Shown: positions 45,710 to 54,205 of the stretch, piece after piece | Layout of the letters: every line of letters begins with the position of its first letter | Position numbering within the stretch: position 1 is the stretch's first letter | NCBI GenBank assembly: GCA_026984935.1 | Contig: JALSRD010000050.1 | Coordinates: 1 to 59,406 of the forward strand | From: Desulfobacterales bacterium | Lineage (GTDB): Bacteria; Desulfobacterota; Desulfobacteria; Desulfobacterales; JALSRD01 | Length of the DNA stretch: 59,406 nucleotides | Direction: 5' to 3' | Program-made: the position numbers and the translations under genes | The notes under the pieces: generated by a model | What the model was told of the DNA's origin: nothing | Database searches by the model: none | What the model saw: only the letters and a program-made list of their open reading frames with translations

Positions 45710-46318
45710 ATGGCGGGAAAAGAAATTCTCGTAAAGGCCTTCGAGTTTCACGGACACATCTGCTGGGCCAGCTGCGCCGGCGTGCGTGCCGGTCTGGCGG
45801 CCTTACGGGAGCTGGGCGTGGCGCGCGCCGGCAGTTCGGGGGAGCTGCACTGCATCCTGGAAATCGGCGACAACCACGGAGCGCAGTGCTTTGCCGATGG
45901 CGTGCAGTACGCCACCGGCTGCACCCTGGGAAAGGGCAACATCGAAAAGGCGGGTTGGGGCAAACTGGCCCTGACGCTCATCGACAAGCAGGAAAACCGT
46001 GCCATACGCGTATCTTACAAGCCGGGGCGGCACCGGCAAATCGCCGCTTCGGCTTTCATGCGCAAGCGCGGCCAGGGCATCCCGCCGACCCGGATCCCCG
46101 AAAAGGAAGCCTGGGGGATGGCCGACATCGTCTGGGAGGCGCCGGAAGACGAAGTGCTTGCCGCCGGACCGGTTTTCGACTACGACTGGGGAGAGGATTT
46201 CGGTGAGATCATGGGCCTGGCGCCCTGCAGCAACTGCGGCGAACTGGTGGCCATACCCTACCTGCGGGTGGTGGGCAAGAGCCACATGTGCACGCCCTGT
46301 TCGGGGTATGAGCGATAG
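45710..46318 (+). CDS. FmdE-family protein (HGHICWASCAG type)
   Basis: A 202-aa paralogue of the FmdE protein at 44.2 kb, with FHGHICWASCAGVRAGLAAL, CFADGVQYATGCTLGKGNIE, and the ribbon CSNCGE and CTPCSGYER. GGAGGTG lies five bases upstream of the ATG at 45710; an ATG at 45698 is less well placed. The extra Cys in the first motif (CWASC) differs from the upstream paralogue (CPAMPM), suggesting a different metal ligand set. Confidence 0.88.
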   Translation: MAGKEILVKAFEFHGHICWASCAGVRAGLAALRELGVARAGSSGELHCILEIGDNHGAQCFADGVQYATGCTLGKGNIEKAGWGKLALTLIDKQENRAIRVSYKPGRHRQIAASAFMRKRGQGIPPTRIPEKEAWGMADIVWEAPEDEVLAAGPVFDYDWGEDFGEIMGLAPCSNCGELVAIPYLRVVGKSHMCTPCSGYER

Positions 46319-46337
46319 AAAAAGGAGGTGCATCCGT

Positions 46338-46862
46338 ATGCTGCTTGAAAGTTATCGCCTGGAGATTTTCAATTCCGAGTGCAACCCCAGCGCCATGGCG
46401 GTGCACTGTTTTGCACACCTGGACCAGGATGTCAGCTGTGCCCTGCCCTACCTGAACAGCGTGCTGGGCGGTTTTGAGTACATTAAAGATCCACCCGCGG
46501 TCACCTTCAAGGCCCAGGGCAAGTTGATCACGGTGCACGGCCGCAAGATTGCGGTCAATGCGCTCAAAGACGAATCCGAGGCGCGCAAAATCGTGGAATG
46601 GCTCAAGCGCGAAATCAACAACGCCTGGGAGTGCCGGGATGAAATCGAACCCAGGACCGAAGGCCTGCCGCGGCCTCAGATGATTGAGATTCTCAAGCTC
46701 CTGCCCAAGACCAACTGCCGCAAGTGCGGCCAGCCCACCTGCATGGTGTTCGCTACGCGGGTGGCGGAAGGCAGTGCGACGTCGGCCGACTGCCCGGAGC
46801 TGGACGGCACGGCCAAAGCCGCTCTTGACAACTATATGCAGGCGTTTCATCTTGATGCCTAG
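46338..46862 (+). CDS. Fe-S protein with AcsC-type four-cysteine domain
   Basis: A 174-aa soluble protein beginning MLLESYRLEIFNSECNPSAM. An N-terminal alpha/beta domain (about 110 residues, with a SALPYLNSVLGGFEYI-like segment) is followed by LLPKTNCRKCGQPTCMVFAT and a fourth Cys in SADCPEL. That is the CxxCGxxxC-x-C cluster pattern of corrinoid Fe-S proteins and related Fe-S domains (PF04060 type). AAAGGAGGTG sits seven bases before the ATG. Function in this operon unknown; it may feed electrons to the FmdE or DUF2703 proteins. Confidence 0.83.
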   Translation: MLLESYRLEIFNSECNPSAMAVHCFAHLDQDVSCALPYLNSVLGGFEYIKDPPAVTFKAQGKLITVHGRKIAVNALKDESEARKIVEWLKREINNAWECRDEIEPRTEGLPRPQMIEILKLLPKTNCRKCGQPTCMVFATRVAEGSATSADCPELDGTAKAALDNYMQAFHLDA

Positions 46863-46896
46863 TGGGCACGTCTCTTACGGCCCGGACAGGGATAGG

Positions 46897-47286
46897 ATGG
46901 CAATGAAAACGGTTACTGTGGAGTGGCTTCATCTGGACGAAGACGGGATGACCTGCGACCGATGCGCCGGCACAGGCGAAGAAGTACGGGCGGCTGTCAG
47001 GAGCTTAAACAGCGAATGTGCATCCAGGGGCGTCTCCATTGCCTATCGGGAACGGAAACTGTCCACGGCGCAAATCGCAAAATCCAATCTCATCCTGATC
47101 GACGGCAGCCCCATCGAAGACATACTGCCGGATGCCGCGGCATCGCAAAGCTGCTGTCCGTCATGCGGTGAAATAACCGGCCGCAAAGAATCCTGTCGCA
47201 CCATCGTTCAGCTGGGCGAAGTTTACGAAACGATACCCCGGAAACTCATTCGAGCGGCGGTCTGCCGGATTGCGCAATGCTGTTGA
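46897..47286 (+). CDS. DUF2703 protein
   Basis: A 129-aa Cys-rich protein. The sequence TVEWLHLDEDGMTCDRCAGT, a middle LILIDGSPIEDIL strand, and CCPSCGEITGRKESCR then TIVQLGEVYETIPRKLI are the DUF2703 pattern. Such proteins are common beside arsenic and mercury genes in anaerobes. Start may be 46897 or 46903, both with modest ribosome-binding sites. The C-terminus ends in CRIAQCC, an unusual Cys pair. Confidence 0.86.
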   Translation: MAMKTVTVEWLHLDEDGMTCDRCAGTGEEVRAAVRSLNSECASRGVSIAYRERKLSTAQIAKSNLILIDGSPIEDILPDAAASQSCCPSCGEITGRKESCRTIVQLGEVYETIPRKLIRAAVCRIAQCC

Positions 47287-47306
47287 ACAAGGAGCCGGCA
47301 AAGCGT

Positions 47307-47819
47307 ATGCGCAGCAAAAATGCCGTAAACAACCGGATCGCCGCCCTGTGGCAGGTTCCGGCCATTCTGCTGGTATCCGTGGTGTTGGGCGTGGGCGCAA
47401 ATTACATGCACAGCGACCGCCTGCCGCTGATGGCCACCGAAAAAGCCCCGCCGTCTGCAGTCGACGGGCTTATTTCGCTTGGCGAAGCCAAGCGCCTGTT
47501 TGCCGCCGGCGCGGCGGTCTTCATTGACGCCCGACCGGCAGGCGACTACAGAAAGGGGCATATCACCGGCGCCATCAGTCTGCCATGGGAGGCCGTCGAC
47601 AGCCGCTTTGCCGACATCGGCGCCGAGATTCCCGTAGACAAGCCGATCATCACCTACTGTGACGGCGCAAACTGCAGCCTAAGCGAGCATTTGGCAAAAT
47701 TTTTAAGGGAAATGGGATTTGCGCACGTGCGCGTGCTCAAAAACGGCTGGAGCCTGTGGCAGCGGCAGCAGCTGCCCGTCGAAAGCGACCGCCCGGATGA
47801 ATCCAAAGCGGCCGCATGA
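47307..47819 (+). CDS. Membrane-anchored rhodanese
   Basis: A 170-aa protein with an N-terminal membrane anchor (about residues 16-33, PAILLVSVVLGVGANYM) and a periplasmic rhodanese domain. The domain is marked by VFIDARPAGDYRKGHITGAI, the active loop ITYCDGANCSLSEHLAKFL with Cys present, and LKNGWSLWQRQQLP. AAGGAG lies about twelve bases before the ATG at 47307. An in-frame ATG at 47277 overlaps the DUF2703 stop and may be used instead. It is coupled to the next gene by a short gap. Confidence 0.83.
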   Translation: MRSKNAVNNRIAALWQVPAILLVSVVLGVGANYMHSDRLPLMATEKAPPSAVDGLISLGEAKRLFAAGAAVFIDARPAGDYRKGHITGAISLPWEAVDSRFADIGAEIPVDKPIITYCDGANCSLSEHLAKFLREMGFAHVRVLKNGWSLWQRQQLPVESDRPDESKAAA

Positions 47820-47841
47820 AAACCCGCAAAAGCAGGGAGCC

Positions 47842-49341
47842 ATGCAGACCACAGAACACGAACGGGAGCATCCCGAACATGCCGTATCGGACGACGATCA
47901 TACGCCGGCCGAAACCGGGGCGCAGGCCCACCATCACCATCACGTTGATATCCAGGAGACCAGCGGAAAGCGCCTGCTGCTGACGCTGGGGCTCAACTTC
48001 ATCATCCCCGCAGCCCAGATCATCGGCGGCCTGTATGCCAACTCCGTGGCCCTGATTTCAGACGCCACCCACAATTTCAGCGATTTTCTGGCCATCCTGA
48101 TCTCCTACATCGCCTTTCGCATCGGCCGCCATGGTGCATCGCCGCAGTTTACTTTCGGCTACCGCCGGGCCGAGATCATGGCCGCTTTGATCAACGTCGT
48201 GCTGCTGGTGGGCGCCTCGATTTTCATCGTGGCCGAAGCCGTGCATCGTTTTCATCACCCCGAGGCTGTGGCCGGGCGCATCGTCATGGCGCTGGCCGCC
48301 GTGGGCATTGCCGGCAACGGTTTTTCGGCCTGGCTGCTGCACCGCGATGCCGAACACAATCTCAACGTGCGCGGCGCTTTTCTGCACATGATGGGCGACC
48401 TGCTGACTTCGGTGGCGGTTCTGATCAGCGGCATCATCCTGTTCTTCAGGCCCTGGTACTGGCTCGACCCTCTGCTGTCGGTGCTGATCGTGGCCTTCAT
48501 TCTGAAAAACTGCTGGCAGATTCTGAGAGAATCCGGCGCCCTGCTCATGGAGGCCACCCCCAAAGGCCTGGATCTCGCGGCTGTCAAGCACTACCTGGAG
48601 GGCCTGCCCGAAGTGCTCGGCGTGCATTACCTGCACGCCTGGAACCTGAGCTCCTCCAGTGTGGCCTTTTCCTGCCACGTGCTGGTGCCCGACCAGGCCG
48701 TCAGCCGCACCCAGGCGCTGGCCGCTAAGATCCGCCATGAATTGCTTAAGCGTTTCCGCGTCGACCACCCCCTGCTGCAGTTCGAGACCACCGAATGCGG
48801 CAGCGGTGGTATGCTCTGCGAGATGTCCTGCGCGACATCCCCCGGCACCGACGAACACGTCGGCAAACGGCCCAAATGGGGAACGTCCCGGATCGCCTAC
48901 CATGGCATCCGCATCCTGCTGGGCGCGCTTTTCGTTTACGCCAGCATCGATAAAATCAGGCACCCCGAAGATTTTGCGCATGCCATCGCCAATTACCAGA
49001 TCCTGCCGGCGCTGCTGGTCAATCCGGCGGCCATCATCCTGCCCTGGCTGGAATTTGCCATCGGCAGCCTGATGATTTTCGGCGTCTGGCTGCCGGGCGC
49101 CGTGGCACTGGCCACTTTGCTGCTGACGCTGTTTACGGGTGCTTTCGCGTTCAACCTGGCCCGCGGGCTGAACGTCTACTGCGGCTGTTTTGCCGCCGCC
49201 GGCAAACTGCTGCACAGCAATGCCTGGTACATCGCGCGCGACGGGCTGTTTCTGGCCGCCGCCGGATACCTCTTTATCCGCACCTTCTTTGCAAAAGCGG
49301 GCAGGAATCGGTCCCATGAACCTGAAGAAAGTACACATTGA
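47842..49341 (+). CDS. CDF metal-cation transporter fused to MauE/DoxX-like redox membrane domain
   Basis: A 499-aa fusion. Residues 1-38 are His-rich (HHHHH at 30-34). Residues 45-310 form a CDF/ZnT exporter with six helices and the metal ligand sets DATHNFSD (74-81) and HMMGD (182-186), followed by its cytoplasmic domain. A Cys-containing linker (C319, C326, C330) leads to a second unit (about 350-490) with four helices that matches MauE/DoxX-like proteins (FVYASIDKIRHPEDFAHAI) and includes VYCGC at 447-449. Zinc or a similar cation could be exported and tied to thiol redox state. The 3' end overlaps the next small gene by 26 bp. Confidence 0.85.
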   Translation: MQTTEHEREHPEHAVSDDDHTPAETGAQAHHHHHVDIQETSGKRLLLTLGLNFIIPAAQIIGGLYANSVALISDATHNFSDFLAILISYIAFRIGRHGASPQFTFGYRRAEIMAALINVVLLVGASIFIVAEAVHRFHHPEAVAGRIVMALAAVGIAGNGFSAWLLHRDAEHNLNVRGAFLHMMGDLLTSVAVLISGIILFFRPWYWLDPLLSVLIVAFILKNCWQILRESGALLMEATPKGLDLAAVKHYLEGLPEVLGVHYLHAWNLSSSSVAFSCHVLVPDQAVSRTQALAAKIRHELLKRFRVDHPLLQFETTECGSGGMLCEMSCATSPGTDEHVGKRPKWGTSRIAYHGIRILLGALFVYASIDKIRHPEDFAHAIANYQILPALLVNPAAIILPWLEFAIGSLMIFGVWLPGAVALATLLLTLFTGAFAFNLARGLNVYCGCFAAAGKLLHSNAWYIARDGLFLAAAGYLFIRTFFAKAGRNRSHEPEESTH

Positions 49342-49471
49342 ACTCGAACTCGGGCCGGACGAAGTCCAGCATCTTCTGGCCATCGGCCTGGACGATGACC
49401 GCGATGCGGCGCTGGCCTTTGTCAAACAGACCCTGATCAAGAAAGTCGAAAAGGCCCTTGCGCCCCACTGA
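49316..49471 (+). CDS. 51-aa protein of unknown function
   Basis: A small acidic/basic two-helix protein (MNLKKVHIELELGPDEVQHL, then LIKKVEKALAPH). The ATG lies inside the 3' end of the CDF-MauE gene in a different frame, 26 bp before its stop, so it is translationally coupled. No family recognised. Confidence 0.6.
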   Translation: MNLKKVHIELELGPDEVQHLLAIGLDDDRDAALAFVKQTLIKKVEKALAPH

Positions 49472-49605
49472 GTGCCGGTCTTCGAGGCCAGTTACGGCCC
49501 CGGCCAGACGGAGCACTTCAGCCGTTGACGGTGTACCGGCACAACCGGATCATTTTGGCAAACCGGCCTTCAGAGCATATCTTTGCGGAAAGGAAGATTC
49601 AGAAC

Positions 49606-50214
49606 ATGCGTACTAAAGCCACAATTCTCATCGCTGCGGGTTTCATTTTCGGCGCGGCGGGCCTCGCCGCCGCCGGGCCCATGGCCAAGCTGGCCAAAAA
49701 CATCTCACCACGCCAGGCCTACGCCATGATGCAGCAAGATCCGAACATCACGGTCATCGACGTCCGCACCCCCTGGGAATTCCAGTTCGTGGGGCACATC
49801 AAGGGCGCCTACAACATCCCGTCCAATTTCGTTGCCACGCATTTTACACCCAAAGGCCAAACCTACCTGTACAACGGACGGCCCGTAACGGCCCGCAAAA
49901 GCCGCTACCAGTGGGTGAAAAATCCGGATTTTCTCTATTACGTGGGAAAACTCGTGCAAAGCAATCTGAACGCCAAGATGATACTGTACTGCCGCAGTTC
50001 CCATCGCAGTTCACGCGCCGCCGATGCGCTGGTCAAGGCGGGCTTTACGCAGGTGTACAACATGACCGAGGGATTCGAGGGCGGCTTCGGCAAACACCCT
50101 TACCGCCGCATGACCGACGGCTGGCAGCACGCCGGCCTGCCCTATCAGTACATCGACAAGATCGGCAACCTGGACCCCGAGTACATCTACCCGGGGCCCA
50201 TGATCACCCGATAA
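49606..50214 (+). CDS. Exported rhodanese
   Basis: A 202-aa protein with a signal peptide (MRTKATILIAAGFIFGAAG, cleavage near LAAAG) and a rhodanese domain: VIDVRTPWEFQFVGHIKGAY, the active loop ILYCRSSHRSSRAADAL and YNMTEGFEGGFG. A Tyr/Lys-rich insertion of about 45 residues before the active loop is larger than in simple rhodaneses. AAGGAAG precedes the ATG at about ten bases. It likely moves sulfane sulfur in the periplasm for the neighbouring membrane proteins. Confidence 0.85.
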   Translation: MRTKATILIAAGFIFGAAGLAAAGPMAKLAKNISPRQAYAMMQQDPNITVIDVRTPWEFQFVGHIKGAYNIPSNFVATHFTPKGQTYLYNGRPVTARKSRYQWVKNPDFLYYVGKLVQSNLNAKMILYCRSSHRSSRAADALVKAGFTQVYNMTEGFEGGFGKHPYRRMTDGWQHAGLPYQYIDKIGNLDPEYIYPGPMITR

Positions 50215-50283
50215 ACCGGGCGATACGGCGGTGGAAACCTAGCGGGCGCATCGACGCCCCCGGAGAATGGCCGGCAGGATACC

Positions 50284-52392
50284 GTGAAATTCCGCTGGAA
50301 ACTTTTAATTCTGCTCCTGATTCTGGCCATGGTGCCGGTGCTGGTGCTGCGGACGTTTGGCGCCCGCCACCTGCAGATGCTGTCCGCCGAACTGGTGACA
50401 CGGCTGCGCACCTGCCGGCAGGCAACCGTGGAAACGCAGTTGCGCTTCCTGGCCAATGACTACGCAGCACGGCTGCACGCCAACATCCACCAGGCCGAGA
50501 CACTGGTCAGCCTGCAGGCCGTGGAAACCCAGCGCTATCTGCGCCAGGCGCAAACGCCTTCAGCCGCCGCAATAAAAAGCGCCGCATCCGGGATAGACCC
50601 GGCGGGGGCGGGTTTTTACTGCCTGCCCGGTGCCGCCCCGCGGGTAACCCGCATAGGACCCGCCAGCCTGGCGGCGATTTCCCAGGTTTACGGCTTGCTA
50701 TACAGTCCCTTTTTCCTGCGTCAGCAAACCATTCTGGAAGACGGGTGCGTGATCAGCCGACCGGCAGTACCAAAGCCTGGCTATGCACAAGATCCCAGGA
50801 AAAGGCGCTGGTACCGCCGCGCCCTGGCCGCCAGTGGACTGTGCTGGTCAAAACCGCTGACCGATCAGCAAAGCGGCCTGTCGGTCATGGTCGTCGCCAA
50901 AGCGCTGACTCGGCCGCCCGGGGTTACCGCCGCGGTCATCCCGCTCATCCACCTGTTTGAAAAATGCGGTATTTTTCGGCACACACTGCCGCAGACATCC
51001 ATCTTCCTAGTTGATTTCTCGCGCCACGCGCCGGCCGAACTCGAAGTGCTGGCACGCGGAAAATACAGCGGCAAAACCGCCGTAAAATGCCTGAACGGCA
51101 GCACCGGCCAACGGCTTGTCTCCAGCGACAGCTCCCGTTTTCGGATGATGCACAGTGAGCTGCAACAGGGCCTCGTTAGCCTGCAGTACATGCCCTACGA
51201 AGGCCGCAGCAGCCTGTGGACCGGTGTGCCGGCCATGCAAAACATCGCGCTGATCCTGATCACTCCCACCAAGGTCATCCTGGCGCCGGCGGCTAAAACC
51301 GAACGTTTCGTCAAGCAGTTCATGCAGCGCCAGTTTCGCTTTTCACTGGTCCTGCTGTTGGGTACCCTTGCGGCCGTGGTGATCGTCGCCGTTTTCTTTG
51401 CACGCACGGTCACACGGCCGTTGCGAATACTGGTCGCCGGCGCCCGCCGTCTGGCAAACGGCAATTTCTCGGCCCGTGCAGAGGTCACCACGCAGGATGA
51501 ATTCGCCGATCTCGCCAGGGTTTTCAACGACCTCGGCCCCGCGCTGCTGCAGATCAGCCGCATGGAACATGCCCTAGCGGTGGCCGCCGAAGTCCAAAAG
51601 AGCCTTCTGCCCCAAGGCGATCCCTGCATTTCCGGACTGGCGGCATCCGGAACCAGTATCTACTGCGAAAAGATCGGCGGCGATTATTTCGACTACCTCA
51701 CCTTCGGTGAACAAAGCAAAGACCGATTCGGCACCTTCGGCGAACAAAGCAAAGACCGATTCGGCACCTTCGGCGAACAAAGCAAAGACCGATTCGGCGT
51801 CGTCATCGCCGACGTATCGGACCATGGTATCGCAGCAGCGCTGCTGATGGCCACTGCACGCGCGCTTTTGCACGAACGCGCCGCCCGTCCGGGCTGTGCA
51901 TCCTGCGATCTGGCCGAAATCAACCGCCAGCTCTGCACGGACGTGGGAGATTCCGGGCGCTTCATGACGCTTTTCTATGCCGAATTCGACTTTAAGGCGG
52001 AAACCATCCGCTGGGTGCGCGCCGGGCATGATCCGGTGCTGGTCTACGATCCCGCCAGCGACCGTTTCGATGAACTCAACGGCCGCGGCGGCATCCCGCT
52101 GGGCATTCTGGCGCATGCGCAGTGGATCGAGAACGCGCGCAGCGTGCGCAACGGCCAGATCTTCGTCTTCGCCACCGACGGCATATGGGAAACCCGCAAT
52201 CCGCAGGGAGAGTTTTTCGGCAAAAAACGGCTGCGGCATCTCATCCGTGAAAATGCCGGCCAAGAACCGCGCGCCATCCGCGATGCCGTCATGCATGCGG
52301 TAGAGACCTTCCGCGGTCCTTTGAAAACCGAGGACGATCTGACGCTGGTGATCGCCAAATACACCGGTATGAGCTCCCGGCCACAGACCTGA
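50284..52392 (+). CDS. Membrane sensor with HAMP and SpoIIE/RsbU-type phosphatase domain
   Basis: A 702-aa protein: membrane helix (residues 6-25), a periplasmic Cache-like sensor domain (about 30-345), a second helix, HAMP (TVTRPLRILVAGARRLANGN) and a PP2C-like SpoIIE domain. The PP2C acidic residues are in IGGDYFDYLTF and ADVSDHGIAAALLM, with VRAGHDPVLVYDP and FATDGIWETRN further on. It probably dephosphorylates an anti-sigma-factor antagonist, though no partner gene is adjacent. A threefold repeat TFGEQSKDRFG is inserted in the loop between the first two acidic motifs. Starts with GTG. It closes the long plus-strand run. Confidence 0.88.
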   Translation: MKFRWKLLILLLILAMVPVLVLRTFGARHLQMLSAELVTRLRTCRQATVETQLRFLANDYAARLHANIHQAETLVSLQAVETQRYLRQAQTPSAAAIKSAASGIDPAGAGFYCLPGAAPRVTRIGPASLAAISQVYGLLYSPFFLRQQTILEDGCVISRPAVPKPGYAQDPRKRRWYRRALAASGLCWSKPLTDQQSGLSVMVVAKALTRPPGVTAAVIPLIHLFEKCGIFRHTLPQTSIFLVDFSRHAPAELEVLARGKYSGKTAVKCLNGSTGQRLVSSDSSRFRMMHSELQQGLVSLQYMPYEGRSSLWTGVPAMQNIALILITPTKVILAPAAKTERFVKQFMQRQFRFSLVLLLGTLAAVVIVAVFFARTVTRPLRILVAGARRLANGNFSARAEVTTQDEFADLARVFNDLGPALLQISRMEHALAVAAEVQKSLLPQGDPCISGLAASGTSIYCEKIGGDYFDYLTFGEQSKDRFGTFGEQSKDRFGTFGEQSKDRFGVVIADVSDHGIAAALLMATARALLHERAARPGCASCDLAEINRQLCTDVGDSGRFMTLFYAEFDFKAETIRWVRAGHDPVLVYDPASDRFDELNGRGGIPLGILAHAQWIENARSVRNGQIFVFATDGIWETRNPQGEFFGKKRLRHLIRENAGQEPRAIRDAVMHAVETFRGPLKTEDDLTLVIAKYTGMSSRPQT
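51703..51801 (+). repeat. 33-bp in-frame tandem repeat, three copies
   Basis: Units at 51703-51735, 51736-51768 and 51769-51801 are nearly identical and encode FGEQSKDRFGT three times (last one ending in V). The repeat keeps the frame and lies between the GGDYFD and DVSDHG motifs of the phosphatase domain. The unit itself copies the natural loop, so it looks like a recent local expansion. Confidence 0.95.
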
Positions 52393-52806
52393 AGTCCGCT
52401 CCGGCAACACCGACAGCCCCTCAGCCTGTGAATGACCACCAGCACGCCGAATCGCAAAAGCACCTTCCGCGAAAGCGAAAACATCCGGCTGAAGAGGCGC
52501 GATCATCCATTCCCACGGGATTCAAAAAAAAACCGCCGATACACGGCCACCGCACAAGTCCACCCTCCCCACGCAAGGTTGTCCCCTCCGGGCATGGCCC
52601 TTGTTTTGCCCCTGTCAAAATATTAAAGTTTGGCCTCGACTTTCGGCATCTATATTTCCGCAAAAGCCTTGACAGGATTATCCGATATATTTATAATTCG
52701 CCATATAGCGAAACAATAAAACGCCTGCCTGACGGCTGAATCTCCGCCACAGCGTATCCCAACAGTCCGACAATTGTGGGCGGCAAAGCATATCAGGAGT
52801 CAAACC
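52393..52806. other. Intergenic region upstream of acr3
   Basis: Between the phosphatase stop and the arsenite exporter start. Its 3' part holds the promoter/operator at 52669-52712. The first 270 bp contain only small frames without ribosome-binding sites and I see no gene. Confidence 0.5.
52669..52712 (+). promoter_or_regulatory. Consensus sigma-70 promoter overlapped by ArsR-like operator
   Basis: TTGACA (52669-52674), 17 bases, TATAAT (52692-52697): a perfect consensus promoter. The inverted repeat TTCGC-N6-GCGAA (52697-52712) begins at the last base of the -10. Together with ATATTTATA just before it, this resembles the site at 42853-42874. A strong promoter with a covering operator is what arsenite-inducible control needs. 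Confidence 0.85.
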
Positions 52807-53910
52807 ATGCCCGACATCAAAAAACTCTCTTTCCTGGACCGCTTTTTGACGCTGTGGATTTTTCTGGCCATGTTCGCGGGCGTTTTGAGCGGCTATCTCT
52901 TTCCACGCCTTCCCGACGTCATCAACTTCTTCCAGGTGGGCACCACCAACATCCCCATCGCCATCGGCCTGATTTTAATGATGTACCCGCCGCTGGCCAA
53001 GGTCAAGTACGAAGAACTCGGCGAGGTCTTTCGCAACATCAGGGTGCTGACGCTTTCTTTGGTGCAGAACTGGATCATCGGCCCCATCCTGATGTTCGCC
53101 TTGGCCGTCACCTTTCTCTCCGGAAAGCACGAATACATGGTGGGGCTGATTCTCATCGGCCTGGCGCGATGCATCGCCATGGTGATCGTATGGAACGACC
53201 TGGCCGGTGGCGACACCGAGTACTGCGCCGGCCTGGTGGCCTTCAACTCCATTTTCCAGGTGCTCTTTTTTTCGCTCTACGCCTATATCTTCATAACGCT
53301 GGTGCCCCGCTGGATGGGGATGCAGGGTGCCGTGGTCGATATCTCCATCGGGCAGATCGCCGAGAGCGTGGCCATCTACCTGGGAATTCCATTCGTGGCC
53401 GGCATGCTCTCGCGCCTCATCGGCCTGAAAACGCGCGGCAAAACCTGGTACGAGCAAAAGTTCATCCCCAAAATCAGCCCCGTCACGCTCATCGCCCTGC
53501 TGTTTACCATCGTGGTGATGTTTTCGCTCAAAGGCGCGTACATCGTGCAGCTGCCGCTGGACGTACTGCACGTCGCCGTGCCGCTATGCATTTACTTCGT
53601 CGTGATGTTCTTCATTTCGTTCTACCTGTCCATGAAAGTCGGCGCCACCTACGAGCAGTCGGCCACGTTGAGTTTTACGGCCGCCTCCAACAATTTCGAG
53701 CTCGCCATCGCCGTGGCCGTGGCCGTGTTCGGCATCGACTCGGGCGAAGCCTTTGCCGCCGTCATCGGCCCGCTGGTGGAAGTGCCGGTGCTCATCAGCC
53801 TGGTCAACGCGGCGCTGTGGCTCAAGCGCAAATACTTCCCGCAGGCTGTGCAAACGCCCACCGGCATCTGCCATGTAAGGGTCTCGAAAAAAACAAAATC
53901 CCCAATCTGA
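52807..53910 (+). CDS. acr3: ACR3-family arsenite efflux permease
   Basis: A 367-aa membrane protein with ten helices of the BART/ACR3 family. The ACR3 marks are [38 protein letters not shown] with the conserved Cys in helix 4, and [19 protein letters not shown]. It expels arsenite or antimonite using the proton gradient. It has its own strong promoter with ArsR-like operator. The last dozen codons, with the stop, lie in a dispersed repeat, so the C-terminus ([12 protein letters not shown]) was probably altered by the repeat insertion. Confidence 0.93.
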   Translation: MPDIKKLSFLDRFLTLWIFLAMFAGVLSGYLFPRLPDVINFFQVGTTNIPIAIGLILMMYPPLAKVKYEELGEVFRNIRVLTLSLVQNWIIGPILMFALAVTFLSGKHEYMVGLILIGLARCIAMVIVWNDLAGGDTEYCAGLVAFNSIFQVLFFSLYAYIFITLVPRWMGMQGAVVDISIGQIAESVAIYLGIPFVAGMLSRLIGLKTRGKTWYEQKFIPKISPVTLIALLFTIVVMFSLKGAYIVQLPLDVLHVAVPLCIYFVVMFFISFYLSMKVGATYEQSATLSFTAASNNFELAIAVAVAVFGIDSGEAFAAVIGPLVEVPVLISLVNAALWLKRKYFPQAVQTPTGICHVRVSKKTKSPI

Positions 53911-54016
53911 CTTGTCTTTTGGCCCGGCTACGGCCTTGCGCCGGTCCTCCCATACAACCAGTATGAAAAAACCGGCACGCCCTGTAGCCGAACCAAAATC
54001 CGGCGTGATCCTGTGG
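53901..54016 (+). repeat. Dispersed repeat family 2, copy 2
   Basis: Runs CTTTTGGCCCGGCTACGG, CCATACAACCAGTATGAAAA, CCCTGTAGCCGAACC, AAAATCCGG. It matches the minus-strand copy at 37436-37541 in order and spacing. It overlaps the end of acr3. Confidence 0.8.
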
Positions 54017-54140
54017 ATTTACTTCTTTCCGTGACCCCAACCTGTAAATCGAGTCTAGGACAAGGTTCCGGAAATAACGCTGGTGGAAATGTCTTCGGGA
54101 ATCCGCCACCCGGCCGGCCGGCGTCAGGCCCCAATATGAA

Positions 54141-54164
54141 ACCCGGGGAATTTCTTCCCCGGGT
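54141..54164 (-). terminator. Hairpin terminator between acr3 and porin genes
   Basis: A perfect ten-base stem ACCCGGGGAA / TTCCCCGGGT with a four-base loop, between two convergent genes. On the minus strand it is followed by TTTCAT, so it most likely ends the porin transcript; a long T run is missing. Confidence 0.65.
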
Positions 54165-54205
54165 CCGCAGCTATAGCCCACCATGTTGTCAGCGGCCGTC
54201 AGCAG

